Source: Pseudomonas brassicacearum subsp. brassicacearum
GTDB taxonomy: Bacteria > Pseudomonadota > Gammaproteobacteria > Pseudomonadales > Pseudomonadaceae
Assembly: GCF_008801605.1 (NCBI RefSeq)
Contig: NZ_VZPJ01000001.1
Span: 186,001-250,000 of the forward strand
Direction of reading: 5' to 3'
Length of the DNA stretch: 64,000 nucleotides
Numbering within the stretch: position 1 is the first letter of the stretch; every line of letters begins with the position of its first letter. This document shows positions 36,047-46,078 of this stretch, in pieces. A program made the position numbers and the translations under genes. The notes under the pieces were generated by a model. That model did not search any database, was not told where the DNA came from, and saw only the letters and a program-made list of their open reading frames with translations.

Positions 36047-36840
36047 CCCTGCAACTGACCCAGGTCAGCGTTACCCATGCCAATGGCGTCCAGGCGCTGC
36101 GCGGCATCGACCTGCACATCGGCGTCGGTGAACAGGTCGCCATCATCGGCCCGTCCGGCGCGGGCAAGTCGAGCCTGCTCAACCTGCTGGCCACTGCCCT
36201 GCGCCCGGGTAACGGCGAGCTGCAACTGCTCGGCGAACGCGCCTGGCAGTTGTCTGCCCGCCAGCGTCAACGCCTGCGCGCGCGCATCGGCCTGATCCAC
36301 CAATCGCCGCCGCTGCCGCCGCGTCAACGCGTGGTCACGGCGGTCCTGGCCGGAAAGCTCGGTCAGTGGGGCATCGGCAAAAGCCTGTTGAACCTGCTGC
36401 ATCCGCTGGATATTCCAGGCGCCAGGGCGGCGTTGGCCCGACTGGACCTGGGCGACAAATTGTTCGCGCAATGCCAGCAGCTGTCGGGCGGACAGCTGCA
36501 ACGCGTAGGCATTGCCCGGGTGTTGTACCAGGCGCCTGAGGTGCTGCTGGCCGATGAACCGGTTTCGGCCATGGATCCGGTACTGGCCCAGCACACGCTT
36601 TCGGTGCTTTGCCGCCATGCCCGGGAGCACAACGTCACCCTGGTCGCCAGCCTGCATGCGGTGGAACTGGCCTTGGCACACTTTTCCCGGGTCATTGGCC
36701 TGCGTGATGGACAGATCCTGTTCGACCTGCCAACCGAAGCCGTAGACCGCCAGTTGCTCGACACGCTCTACGCCAACGAACAGCTACAGTCTTCGCCAAC
36801 GCCCCCCGCTTCCTTGAGCGTGCAGATTCCCCGATGCTGA
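36043..36840 (+). CDS. PhnC-like ABC transporter ATP-binding protein
   Basis: The 265-residue ATPase has Walker [10 protein letters not shown], the Q-loop region [23 protein letters not shown] typical of PhnC, signature [15 protein letters not shown], Walker [12 protein letters not shown] and switch His (VASLHAVEL). It overlaps the binding-protein gene by ATGA and the next permease by 7 bases, so the four genes form a tightly coupled operon. Confidence 0.9.
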   Translation: MTLQLTQVSVTHANGVQALRGIDLHIGVGEQVAIIGPSGAGKSSLLNLLATALRPGNGELQLLGERAWQLSARQRQRLRARIGLIHQSPPLPPRQRVVTAVLAGKLGQWGIGKSLLNLLHPLDIPGARAALARLDLGDKLFAQCQQLSGGQLQRVGIARVLYQAPEVLLADEPVSAMDPVLAQHTLSVLCRHAREHNVTLVASLHAVELALAHFSRVIGLRDGQILFDLPTEAVDRQLLDTLYANEQLQSSPTPPASLSVQIPRC

Positions 36841-37661
36841 CACGCGATACCCGAGACCCCGCCACCCGCCCGCGCCTGCTGCTCACTCTGCTGGCCCTCG
36901 TCCTGCTGTGGCCGGGCATCCAGTTCAGCGAACTGGACCTTCGCGTGCTGGTGGCGAGGGACAGCCAGAGTGAAATGGGCCGGTTTGTAGCAGCCTTCTG
37001 GCCTCCAGCCCATGGCGACGAATTTGTCGAGCTGCTGTGGCAGGCCACCTTGCAGACGCTGGCGATCGCCACTGCCGGCATGGCCCTGGCGTTGCTGTTG
37101 GCGGTGCCCGCGAGCCTGCTGGCCAGCCGCGCCCTATCGCTGTCGGCGGCCTCCCGTGCCGGGCACCCGGGTTATTGGGGGCAACTGCTGCGCTGGCCGG
37201 TGCGCGGCCTGCTGATCTTCCTGCGCAGCGTCCCGGAAATCGTCTGGGCCTTGCTCTTCGTGCGTGCCGTCGGCCTCGGCCCCACGGCCGGTGTACTGGC
37301 GATCGCCATTACCTACAGCGGCATGCTGGGCAAGGTCTACGCGGAAATCTACGAGTCGGTCGACCAGCGTCCGGCCCATGCGCTCTTGCAATCCGGCAGC
37401 AGCCGGTTCGCCGCTTTCTGCTACGGGATCCTGCCCAATGTCGCGGCGGAACTGTTGTCGTACACGGTGTATCGCTGGGAGTGCGCCATCCGCGCCTCGG
37501 TAGTGATGGGCTTCGTCGGTGCCGGGGGCCTGGGCCAGCAAATGGACCTGTCGCTGCGAATGTTCGCCGGCGGTGAAGTGGCCAGCCTGCTGCTGACGTT
37601 CCTGGTGCTGGTACTGCTCGCCGATCAACTCAGCCGCCTGCTGCGCTGGAGGCTGGCATGA
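36834..37661 (+). CDS. PhnE-like ABC transporter permease, first copy
   Basis: The 275-residue protein has a hydrophobic N-terminal segment, a periplasmic loop and about five more membrane helices. The PhnE-type coupling sequence ([69 protein letters not shown]) is plain. It overlaps its neighbours on both sides (7 and 4 bases). It pairs with the second permease to form the channel. Confidence 0.9.
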   Translation: MLTRDTRDPATRPRLLLTLLALVLLWPGIQFSELDLRVLVARDSQSEMGRFVAAFWPPAHGDEFVELLWQATLQTLAIATAGMALALLLAVPASLLASRALSLSAASRAGHPGYWGQLLRWPVRGLLIFLRSVPEIVWALLFVRAVGLGPTAGVLAIAITYSGMLGKVYAEIYESVDQRPAHALLQSGSSRFAAFCYGILPNVAAELLSYTVYRWECAIRASVVMGFVGAGGLGQQMDLSLRMFAGGEVASLLLTFLVLVLLADQLSRLLRWRLA

Positions 37662-38425
37662 ATCGCCTGATCAACGCGGTCATTGTCCTGGGCATCGGTG
37701 CGGCAGTCGTCGCCTCGTTCATCTACCTGGGCATCGACCTGGGCGAGCTCGGCGACAGCGGCAATCTGCACCAGATGGGCGCTTATGCGCAGCATTTTCT
37801 CAGCCCGGACCTGAGCCTGGGCCACCTGAAGGCGATCGGCCACGGCGCCCTGGAAACCCTCGCCATGTCGGCCATTGGCACCTTGCTCGCGGCAGTCTTC
37901 GGCCTGCTATTGGCCTTGCCTGCGGCCGGGCGCTTCGGCTGGCCCCTGCAGAGCGCTTCGCGGCTGGTGCTCAATGCCTTGCGCGCGGTTCCAGAATTGG
38001 TGTGGGCGGCGCTGATGGTCCTCGCCGCCGGGCTCGGCCCCAATGCCGGCACCCTGGCCTTGGCCCTGCACACCACCGGCGTGCTCGGCCGGCTGTTCGC
38101 CGAAGCCCTGGAAAATACCCCGTCCGAACCGGCCGACGCCATCCGCCTGCAAGGTGGCAATGCGGTATTGGCTTTCTGCTACGGCACGCTGCCCAACCTC
38201 CTGCCCCAGCTACTGGCCTATGTCTTGTACCGCTGGGAAAACAATATCCGCATGGCCAGCGTGCTCGGCTTCGTCGGCGCCGGGGGCTTGGGGCAAATGC
38301 TCTACGTCAGCCTCAGCCTGTTCCAGGAAGCCCAGGGCAGCACGGTGATCCTGGCGATGTTGTTGCTGGTTTTCGCGGTCGATACGTTGAGCAGCTGGAG
38401 TCGCCAACGCTGGGTCAAGGCTTGA
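37658..38425 (+). CDS. PhnE-like ABC transporter permease, second copy
   Basis: The 255-residue protein is a paralogue of the previous permease, with the same layout and coupling loop ([69 protein letters not shown]). The two probably form a heterodimer. A REP element follows the stop, consistent with the end of the operon. Confidence 0.9.
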   Translation: MNRLINAVIVLGIGAAVVASFIYLGIDLGELGDSGNLHQMGAYAQHFLSPDLSLGHLKAIGHGALETLAMSAIGTLLAAVFGLLLALPAAGRFGWPLQSASRLVLNALRAVPELVWAALMVLAAGLGPNAGTLALALHTTGVLGRLFAEALENTPSEPADAIRLQGGNAVLAFCYGTLPNLLPQLLAYVLYRWENNIRMASVLGFVGAGGLGQMLYVSLSLFQEAQGSTVILAMLLLVFAVDTLSSWSRQRWVKA

Positions 38426-38450
38426 GGTCCTATTGACTGACAGGGCCCTA

Positions 38451-38474
38451 TCGCGAGCAAGCTCGCTCCCACAG
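38451..38474. repeat. REP element after the PhnCDE-like operon
   Basis: TCGCGAGCAAGCTCGCTCCC followed by ACAG is a single REP copy between two converging genes. Confidence 0.85.
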
Positions 38475-38489
38475 CGATTCGGCGCTGCT

Positions 38490-39413
38490 CTACACCCTAT
38501 CCATCAGCGCCCCCTGGGCATCCGCCTCTCCCTGCAACAGCTCGATCACCCAGTCGATAAAGACCCTCACCCTGGGCGACAACTGTCGATGGGGCGGGTA
38601 TACCGCTGAGATCGGCCACGACGGCACGCTGTAGTCGTCGAGCACTTGAACCAGCCGGCCTTCGGCCAACTGCTGTTGCACGTGATAACGCGGCACCTGG
38701 ATCAAGCCGAATCCCGCTTCACAGGCCGTCACGTAGGCGTCGGCATTGTTGACGTTCAAGTCACTGGGCAATTGCATTTCGCGCACCCGCCCCGCCACCT
38801 CGAATTCGAACGGAAAGAACCGCCCATTGCCGGACGCAAACCCGATGGCCCGGTGCGCCGCCAAATCCTCCAACCGCCCGGGCGTGCCGGCGCGGGCCAG
38901 ATAGTCAGGGCTGGCGCACGTCAATTGATGCAGACGCACGATGGGACGCGCCACCAGCGCCTGGTCGACGACGTTGCCGGCGCGAATTGCACAATCCACG
39001 CCCTCGCGCTGCAGATGGACCTGGCGATCATGAAAACCGATGTCCAGTTGCAACGCCGGGTAGCGACGATAGAAATCCGGCAGGCGTGGCACGATCCAGG
39101 TGCAACCAAAGGCAATGGGCATGTCCACTTTCAAGGTGCCGCGCGGCTGGCTGCGTTGCGCCGACAACGAACTTTCGAGGTCATCGAGGTCGTCCAGCAA
39201 CTGGCCGCTGCGCTGGTAATACGCTTGCCCATCAAGCGTTGCGCGCACCTGCCGGGTGGTGCGCTGCAACAGTTGCACGCCCAGATGGGCTTCCAACTGC
39301 TGGATCAGCAGGCTGACGGTGGCCCGCGGAAGCCCAAGGTCATCGGCCGCCTTGCCAAAACCGCCCAGTTCAACGATGCGCCGGAACACCTGCATGGCCT
39401 GTAATCGGTCCAA
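38490..39413 (-). CDS. LysR-family regulator
   Basis: The 307-residue protein has the N-terminal LysR helix-turn-helix (MQVFRRIVELGGFGKAADDLGLPRATVSLLIQQLEAHLGVQLLQRTTRQV) and a substrate-binding domain typical of the CrgA-like group (GTLKVDMPIAFG, DCAIRAGNVVDQALVARPI). The best N-terminus (MDRLQAMQVF) uses a TTG start at 39413. It is divergent from the aldo/keto reductase gene 113 bases away and probably controls it. The intergenic AT-rich ATTATT...AATAAT repeat (about 39424-39460) may be its site. Confidence 0.88.
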   Translation of the reverse strand: MDRLQAMQVFRRIVELGGFGKAADDLGLPRATVSLLIQQLEAHLGVQLLQRTTRQVRATLDGQAYYQRSGQLLDDLDDLESSLSAQRSQPRGTLKVDMPIAFGCTWIVPRLPDFYRRYPALQLDIGFHDRQVHLQREGVDCAIRAGNVVDQALVARPIVRLHQLTCASPDYLARAGTPGRLEDLAAHRAIGFASGNGRFFPFEFEVAGRVREMQLPSDLNVNNADAYVTACEAGFGLIQVPRYHVQQQLAEGRLVQVLDDYSVPSWPISAVYPPHRQLSPRVRVFIDWVIELLQGEADAQGALMDRV

Positions 39414-39526
39414 TCTCGCGCCTCATTATTTAGATATCACGAATAGTTAAACCAATAATCATGGATTTATCCAGGAAACCCCTTGATAGAGACTGCACAG
39501 GTCGTTCATTTCCAGGAGCTATCAGC

Positions 39527-40522
<996 letters not shown>

Positions 40523-40527
40523 TCCTG

Positions 40528-40581
40528 CGGCTGGGCTGGCAGTTTCGACAGGCCGGATTCAAGCAGGCGTCAGCCCAGCCG
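40528..40581. terminator. Long-loop hairpin after the aldo/keto reductase
   Basis: CGGCTGGGCTG (40528-40538) pairs with CAGCCCAGCCG (40571-40581), 11 bases with no mismatch, around a 32-base loop. There is no T-run, so it may be a stabilising structure rather than a classical terminator. Confidence 0.45.
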
Positions 40582-40643
40582 ATAACCCTATCAATAATAG
40601 CTTCCAGACCTCCGGGTTCTGCAGTTGCATAGGGTAATGATCA

Positions 40644-41402
40644 ATGGGTTTGCCGCTGAATCGCCTGCTGGTGTGGGGCGTCCTGATGTTCCTCGCTGCA
40701 AGCGCTGGCGCGGCAGAGGCGCCGCTGCGCATCGTGACCGAGGAACTGCCGCCCTACAACATGACGCAGAACGGCCGAATGACCGGCATGAGCACCGAGG
40801 TGGTCCAGGCCGTGCTCAAGGAGGTCGGCATGGACGCGCCTATCCATTCCATGCCATGGGCCCGTGCCTACGAACTGGCGCTCAATGAAAGCAACGTGCT
40901 CATCTACTCGATCGTCCGCACCCCTGCACGTGAACCGCTTTTCCAGTGGGTCGGCAGCATCGGCCCGACGCAGTGGTACCTCTACTCGCTGGCGGACCGG
41001 CCGGTGAAACTCGACTCGCTGGCCGATGCCCATGGTCACCAGATCGCCACGGTCAATCAGGACGTGGGTGAGCAATACCTGGTCTCGAAGGGCTTTCGCA
41101 TCGGCGAGGAATTGCAGTCGAGCACCAAGTACGAACACAACTACCGCAAGCTCAAGGTCGATCACGTGGAGCTGTGGATTTCCAATGAGCTCAACGCGCT
41201 GTACCTGACGCGCCAGAACGGCGAAGACCCGGACAAGTTGCTGATCCGCTCGCTGGCACTGCCCGAGCTGAGCAGCGCAGACGGCTTGAGCATGGCATTC
41301 AGCCGCAATACGCCAGCCGATATGGTGGCGAAGTTCCGTGTGGGCCTGGAGACCATCCGGCGCAATGGCGTCTACGATGCCATCCTGCGCAAATGGTTAT
41401 GA
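40644..41402 (+). CDS. Periplasmic solute-binding protein family 3, first copy
   Basis: The 252-residue protein has a signal peptide (MGLPLNRLLVWGVLMFLAASAGAAEA) and the amino-acid-binding fold: LRIVTEELPPYNMTQNGRMTGMSTEVVQAVL, then PWARAYELALNESNVLIYSIVRTPAREPLFQWVG. There is no ABC permease or ATPase nearby. It stops one base before a diguanylate cyclase gene, so it probably acts as a ligand sensor, not a transporter part. It shares PWARAYE...RTPARE with the protein at 42774-43508. Confidence 0.85.
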   Translation: MGLPLNRLLVWGVLMFLAASAGAAEAPLRIVTEELPPYNMTQNGRMTGMSTEVVQAVLKEVGMDAPIHSMPWARAYELALNESNVLIYSIVRTPAREPLFQWVGSIGPTQWYLYSLADRPVKLDSLADAHGHQIATVNQDVGEQYLVSKGFRIGEELQSSTKYEHNYRKLKVDHVELWISNELNALYLTRQNGEDPDKLLIRSLALPELSSADGLSMAFSRNTPADMVAKFRVGLETIRRNGVYDAILRKWL

Positions 41403-41403
41403 C

Positions 41404-42747
41404 ATGGATGCCAATTTCCGCAGGGCGTCCTCCTTACAACCACAGACCAGGGCGTTCAGCTCCCTGGGACGCCGCCTGGTACTGGCAACGCTATTGTTCT
41501 GCCTGCTCTTTACCCTGGCGATGGTCACCTGGCGTACCTGGTTGGCCTGGGAAAACAATCTGGCGGAAATGAATTCGGAGCTGGCCCTGATCGACCAGGT
41601 GTTCCAGAACACCCTGGCCCATGCCATTTGGGAACTGGACCGTGAATCCCTCGACCAGCAAATCGCCAGCGTCGCCATGGCAGCGCCCGTGGGACGCCTG
41701 GTATTGAACATCCTGCGCCCCGGGCAAGCGCCTGAAGTCATCGAACTCAATCGATACCCCGCCGGTCAATCGGGCGTGGTGCCGGTGCTGCATCGCCAGC
41801 TCATCGCACAACCCTACGCCGGGGCCCATGAAAAAGTCGGCGAGCTGACCATCGAAGGCGACAATAACCTGCTGTGGGAGCGCCTCTGGGGCGAAGCACG
41901 CAGCATCGTCATCACCCAGCTCATCCAGTCCTTGCTGCTGGCAGGGTTGGTCATGACCGTGTTCAACCGCCTGGTGACCGTGCATGTGGTACACATCGCC
42001 CGGCACCTGGGCGAACTGGCGCCGCAAACCCTCAAGCGTCACCTCAAGCTGCAACGGGCGGTGCAGCGCCAGGACGAGCTGAGCCTGCTCGAATTCCAGG
42101 TCAATACACTCCAGGACAACCTGCGCGCCCATTTGGAACGCCAGCATTCGGACGAACTGGCCCTTGCCGCCAGCCGCGACCAAATGGCCGAACTGGTCGA
42201 GGCCCGCACCGCGGAATTGAAGGCGGCCAACCAGGCCCTCGAAGCACTGTCACGCCACGACGATTTGACGGGGCTGGCCAACCGTCGCTATTTCGACGAG
42301 TTGAAGGACATCGAGTTTCGCCGGGCGATCCGCCACAAAACCCCGCTGGCCGTGCTCATGTGCGATGTCGATTTCTTCAAGATCTACAACGACACCTACG
42401 GCCACATGCAGGGCGACTTGTGCTTGAAAGAGATCGCCGAGACCCTGCGCAGCGTGTTCGGCCGCTCTGGCGAACTGACCGCGCGCGTAGGCGGCGAAGA
42501 GTTCGTCGTGGTCCTGCCCAACGTCGATGCCGCCCAGGCCTGCGAGGCCGCCCAACGTTTCCGTACAAGCCTGGCGGAACGTGAACTGCCCCACAGCGGT
42601 TCCAAGGTCTCGTCGTTTGTCACCGTGAGCATCGGCGTCGCCGAGCTGGACCCGGAGACCATGGACCATTTCGATCAACTGCTGCAACGCGCCGACCAGG
42701 CGCTGTACCGGGCCAAACACAAGGGGCGCGATTGCGTCGCCCTGTAA
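41404..42747 (+). CDS. Membrane GGDEF diguanylate cyclase with periplasmic sensor
   Basis: The 447-residue protein has a membrane segment at ~24-46 (LVLATLLFCLLFTLAMV), a periplasmic sensor to ~165, a second segment (VITQLIQSLLLAGLVMTVF), a coiled linker, and a GGDEF domain (DDLTGLANRRYFDEL, DVDFFKIYNDTYGH, RVGGEEFVVVLP). GGEEF fits active c-di-GMP synthesis. The product-inhibition I-site RxxD reads RSGE here, a weakened site. Binding-protein genes lie on both sides, one base before and 26 after, and may signal to its periplasmic domain. Confidence 0.9.
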   Translation: MDANFRRASSLQPQTRAFSSLGRRLVLATLLFCLLFTLAMVTWRTWLAWENNLAEMNSELALIDQVFQNTLAHAIWELDRESLDQQIASVAMAAPVGRLVLNILRPGQAPEVIELNRYPAGQSGVVPVLHRQLIAQPYAGAHEKVGELTIEGDNNLLWERLWGEARSIVITQLIQSLLLAGLVMTVFNRLVTVHVVHIARHLGELAPQTLKRHLKLQRAVQRQDELSLLEFQVNTLQDNLRAHLERQHSDELALAASRDQMAELVEARTAELKAANQALEALSRHDDLTGLANRRYFDELKDIEFRRAIRHKTPLAVLMCDVDFFKIYNDTYGHMQGDLCLKEIAETLRSVFGRSGELTARVGGEEFVVVLPNVDAAQACEAAQRFRTSLAERELPHSGSKVSSFVTVSIGVAELDPETMDHFDQLLQRADQALYRAKHKGRDCVAL

Positions 42748-42773
42748 ACCATCGCGTGCCATGAGGTCTGTAT

Positions 42774-43508
42774 ATGTACTATCGCCTGATACTCTGCTCG
42801 TGCCTGCTTCTCACCTCGATCAGCCTGCAAAGCCACGCCGAGACGATCGAAGTCGTGACCGAAGATTCCCTCTATGCCTACCAGCGTGACAACAAGGTCG
42901 TCGGGCCGGGTATTCGCATCGCCGAAGAAACGCTGAAGAACGCGCAGCTCACCGACTACAGCCTGTCGCTATACCCGTGGGCCCGGGCCTACGAAAAGGC
43001 GCTGCACGAGCCTAACGTGTTGATTTTCCCCCTGGACCGCACCCCGGCCCGCGAGCAATTGTTCAAATGGGTCGGTGAGATACACCGGGTGGCGAGCCGG
43101 CTCTACAAGATGCGAGACAGTGAAGGTATCGCCGTCAACAATCTCGAGGATGCCAAGCAGTACAGCATCGGCGTGGTGCGAAATGACGCCAAGCAGATTT
43201 ACCTGCAACAGCGTGGGTTTACCCGGCTGGTCATCTCGGCCAACAACCACGACAACTTTCAAAAGCTGCTGAATCACCAGATCCAACTGCTGCCGCTGCC
43301 GGAGAACACCGCGCGCCTGATGAGCAAGGATGCCCAAGTGGATTTCACTTCGCTGGAAGAGGTCTATACCCTCGACGAGCAACCCCACAAGGTCCACCTG
43401 GCGTTCAGCCTGAGCACACCTGACGAAGTCGTCGCCAAGGCCCAGCGCGCTTTCGAGCAGCTCAAGGCTTCCGGTGAAGTGGCGCGGATCATGAACGAAC
43501 AGCGGTAG
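42774..43508 (+). CDS. Periplasmic solute-binding protein family 3, second copy
   Basis: The 244-residue protein starts after GAGGTCTGTAT with signal peptide MYYRLILCSCLLLTSISLQSHA. It follows the same layout as the first copy (YPWARAYEKALHEPNVLIFPLDRTPAREQLFKWVGEI). Identity between the two copies is modest, so they may bind different ligands. It ends the three-gene set around the GGDEF protein. No transporter partners are seen. Confidence 0.85.
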   Translation: MYYRLILCSCLLLTSISLQSHAETIEVVTEDSLYAYQRDNKVVGPGIRIAEETLKNAQLTDYSLSLYPWARAYEKALHEPNVLIFPLDRTPAREQLFKWVGEIHRVASRLYKMRDSEGIAVNNLEDAKQYSIGVVRNDAKQIYLQQRGFTRLVISANNHDNFQKLLNHQIQLLPLPENTARLMSKDAQVDFTSLEEVYTLDEQPHKVHLAFSLSTPDEVVAKAQRAFEQLKASGEVARIMNEQR

Positions 43509-43552
43509 ACTCTGGGGGATCACACCACAAGCAAACGATGAGGTATGTCCCG

Positions 43553-44392
43553 ATGAGCCAAGCGTCCTACGTTCCGCCCAAGGTCTGGAAAAACGACGCC
43601 CCGTCTGGCGGCCAGTTCGCCAGCATCAACCGCCCTATCGCCGGGCCAACTCACGAAAAAACCTTGCCGATTGGCAAGCACCCGTTGCAGCTCTATTCCC
43701 TGGCCACGCCCAATGGCGTGAAGGTGACCATCCTGCTGGAGGAACTGCTGGCGCTGGGTCATACGGGCGCGGAATACGACGCCTGGCTGATCCGCATCAG
43801 CGAAGGTGACCAGTTCTCCAGCGGTTTTGTCGAGGTCAACCCCAACTCCAAGATCCCGGCCCTGCTGGACCGCAGCGTGGAACCTGCCATCCGTGTCTTC
43901 GAGTCCGGTTCGATCCTGCTGTACCTGGCGGAAAAATTCGGCGCCTTCCTGCCCACCGACCCGGCGGGCCGCACCGAAACACTGAACTGGCTGTTCTGGC
44001 AGATGGGCTCTGCCCCATACCTGGGTGGCGGCTTCGGGCATTTCTACGCCTATGCACCGGAGAAACTCGAATACCCGATCAATCGCTTCACCATGGAGGC
44101 CAAGCGTCAACTCGACGTCCTGGATCGCCGCCTCGGCGAAAGCCAATACCTGGCAGGCGATGACTACACCATCGCCGACATCGCGGTCTGGCCCTGGTAT
44201 GGCCAACTGGTGCGCAACAACGTGTACGGCGCCGCCGAATTCCTGAGTGCCCACGAATACACCCATGTGCAGCGCTGGGCAGAAGAGATTGCCAAGCGCC
44301 CGGCCGTCCTGCGCGGACAGCGGGTCAACCGTACGTGGGGGGATGAGGCGAGCCAGGTGCCGGAGCGGCATGAGGCTGGGGATCTGGGCTGA
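43553..44392 (+). CDS. yghU: YghU-type glutathione S-transferase / disulfide-bond oxidoreductase
   Basis: The 279-residue protein has the long N-terminal extension of the YghU/Nu-class group (YVPPKVWKNDAPSGGQFASINRPIAGPTHEKTLPIGKHPLQLYSLATPNGVKVTILLEELLALG). NPNSKIPALLD and ESGSILLYLAEKFG are the glutathione-binding segments, and the helical C-terminal domain has WLFWQMGSAPYLGGGFGHF. It starts at ATG 43553 after GAGG. Members reduce disulfides or peroxides with glutathione. Confidence 0.92.
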   Translation: MSQASYVPPKVWKNDAPSGGQFASINRPIAGPTHEKTLPIGKHPLQLYSLATPNGVKVTILLEELLALGHTGAEYDAWLIRISEGDQFSSGFVEVNPNSKIPALLDRSVEPAIRVFESGSILLYLAEKFGAFLPTDPAGRTETLNWLFWQMGSAPYLGGGFGHFYAYAPEKLEYPINRFTMEAKRQLDVLDRRLGESQYLAGDDYTIADIAVWPWYGQLVRNNVYGAAEFLSAHEYTHVQRWAEEIAKRPAVLRGQRVNRTWGDEASQVPERHEAGDLG

Positions 44393-44452
44393 GGCCAGGT
44401 CGCATGTCGGGTCGGTGGTAAACCCCGGCTTTTTTTGACCAGCACAGCCCCC

Positions 44453-44670
44453 TGTGGGAGCGAGCTTGCTCGCGATGGCGGTGGATCAGTTGGCATCAAT
44501 GCTGAATGTGCCGACCTCATCGCGAGCAAGCTCGCTCCCACATTGGATGGGTGGTGAACCTCGGTTCCTCGACTGGCACAGCCCCCCTGTGGGAGCGGGT
44601 TTGCTCGCGAAAGCGTTGGATCAGCTTGCAGTGATGCTGAATGTGCTGACGTCATCGCGAACAGGCTCGC
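44453..44670. repeat. REP array, two doublets
   Basis: Two consecutive inverted doublets of the GTGGGAGCGAGC-type REP start about 135 bases apart (44454 and 44589). Their spacers are related (TGGATCAG...TGCTGAATGTGC). The remainder of 44393-44810 shows no gene. The array marks the left border of the AT-rich island. Confidence 0.85.
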
Positions 44671-44810
44671 CAACTCCCTCTCTGCAAAAAAATCTATTTG
44701 GCAGCGATACACTGCTACCCACTCATGCAGGCCTTTTCAGCAATTCCAACTTCTTGATTTTCAGTAAATAAATCGGCATCCCTCAGAGGTTGCCCCCGCT
44801 CCCCCCTGAC

Positions 44811-45047
44811 TTACGAGGCCCATTGAGTTTTTTCAGGATATACACCTTCCTTCCATAGCCTCGCCAACTTCATGCTTGCTCTCTGCGACCATCCTCCGTC
44901 TTGGTCTAGTGGGCATGCAGCAAGTACCGCTAGCGTTCCCCGTACTTTGTTTAGCCTAAGAACCCCAACATCCGTACCCCGCCCAAAAGAATATTCAACG
45001 TACTCCTCGGTATCAGCAGTCTTGTCCATTTCAATGTAAAAGGCCAT
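44811..45047 (-). CDS. Small hypothetical protein, immunity-like context
   Basis: The 78-residue protein is taken from ATG 45047 (MAFYIEMDKTADTEEYVEYSFGRG), which has AGGAC nine bases upstream; an ATG at 45068 has no site. It is acidic early, has LRLNKVRGTLAVLAACPLDQDGG and ends in a helix. I do not recognise a family. It is the leftmost gene of the minus-strand island of small genes, which contains immunity-protein families. Confidence 0.6.
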   Translation of the reverse strand: MAFYIEMDKTADTEEYVEYSFGRGTDVGVLRLNKVRGTLAVLAACPLDQDGGWSQRASMKLARLWKEGVYPEKTQWAS

Positions 45048-45212
45048 ATTTTTCAGTCCTATCTTCATTACTTCAGCAGCGGGCTTGGATATCGAGGAAA
45101 ACCGGGGGGCAAAACACGATTTGAGTTCACCAATAATCGCCCCCCATATTCCTGGTCTGCCCCGGCCTGTCCTCGTTCCGACGAATCGAATACTTGCAGT
45201 CTCGGTGCGTCG

Positions 45213-45503
45213 TTAGCTATTGGAGTGTTTTGATTCCCCGGGTCTAACCGTCATGACTTTCACTACATCGTCAATCACTGCTTTGCTCATCTCCATTAGA
45301 TAATGAGCGGCCCAGGCATGACGGTCCGTCTTCCTTTCGAAGGTTGCGTCCTCTGCAAGCCGGTAGGCGAGATGTAAGAGATCTGACGCTTGTTGCAACG
45401 CTTCATCTAACGGGACACCGCCGTTAACGCGGAACAGCGGACGATCGGAGCAATAATGGAATGGGGTGTAGCCGATGGTTTTTGCTTCTGCTTGTTCGGT
45501 CAT
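45213..45503 (-). CDS. DUF3077 family protein
   Basis: The 96-residue protein shows the family pattern TIGYTPFHYCSDRPLFRVNGGVPLDEALQQASDLLHLAYRLAEDA...HAWAAHYLMEMSKAVIDDV. This family is common in Pseudomonas genomes and its function is unknown. Its ATG overlaps by 4 bases (ATGA) with a 30-codon reading frame upstream, and a structured leader lies before that. Its base composition is nearer the core genome than that of the island genes around it. Confidence 0.85.
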   Translation of the reverse strand: MTEQAEAKTIGYTPFHYCSDRPLFRVNGGVPLDEALQQASDLLHLAYRLAEDATFERKTDRHAWAAHYLMEMSKAVIDDVVKVMTVRPGESKHSNS

Positions 45504-45592
45504 TTGCGATCTCCACTGACTGAGATGCAGCGGGACCGCGATACAGAGCTGTGGAGCAGATGAGGCCGTTTGCTTGATCTATCGATATGCAT
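45500..45592 (-). CDS. 30-codon leader reading frame coupled to DUF3077
   Basis: ATG 45592 has AAGGGAGTTGAAC upstream and encodes a basic, serine-rich peptide (MHIDRSSKRPHLLHSSVSRS then 10 more). Its TGA overlaps the DUF3077 ATG as ATGA, a classic coupling arrangement. Whether the peptide matters or only its translation does cannot be told. Confidence 0.55.
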   Translation of the reverse strand: MHIDRSSKRPHLLHSSVSRSRCISVSGDRK

Positions 45593-45645
45593 TGTTCAAC
45601 TCCCTTGATCCGAAGAGCTGCCGCATCCGTTACCAAGCGAATGGG

Positions 45646-45753
45646 TGGCAGCTGTGCGCAGGTTGGTAAACCGGGGAATCAAGGAAACCGGCACGTCAGA
45701 AGACGTCCCACGCACAGCTGCCATAAAACAAAATCGCAGGCCTGAAAGCCTGC
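45646..45753 (-). promoter_or_regulatory. Structured leader with terminator-like hairpin before DUF3077
   Basis: On the minus strand a hairpin GCAGGC/GCCTGC (45736-45753) is followed by GATTTTGTTTTAT, like an intrinsic terminator. Next come 13-base inverted arms (TGGCAGCTGTGCG at 45646-45658 and its complement at 45711-45723), with an inner GACGT/ACGTC hairpin. All this lies between the likely promoter side and the leader frame at 45592. Attenuation or an RNA-mediated control is inferred. The left half of the space 45754-46078 shows no gene. Confidence 0.5.
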
Positions 45754-46078
45754 AATCCTGTCTGTACACTGTTACGCCTTATTCCACCGGGTTACCAAGC
45801 CCGATCGCTGAATGTGCAGCGACACCCAGAGCGTAACGCGACAGAAAACCTCCGGCGAGAGGCTTAGGACCAGAATAGTGCTTTTGGTGGGATTTTCAGA
45901 AGTTTCCTACGCGTGGAGCCAATGCTCGCAGTCCCTCAACGGCAGACACGTTTTGCGGACGCGACTCAAATTCTCGAAGCACCTTTGAGAGGCTTGAGCA
46001 CGCGTTGCGAGCAGGGGTGCATCAAGAGGCACAGGTATTGGAGTAGATTTATGGGGATCCCTCAGGATTTGTCCCCCG

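Noticed and set aside
39414..39526. Precise LysR operator
   Set aside because: Only an AT-rich imperfect repeat is visible; no convincing T-N11-A site could be chosen.
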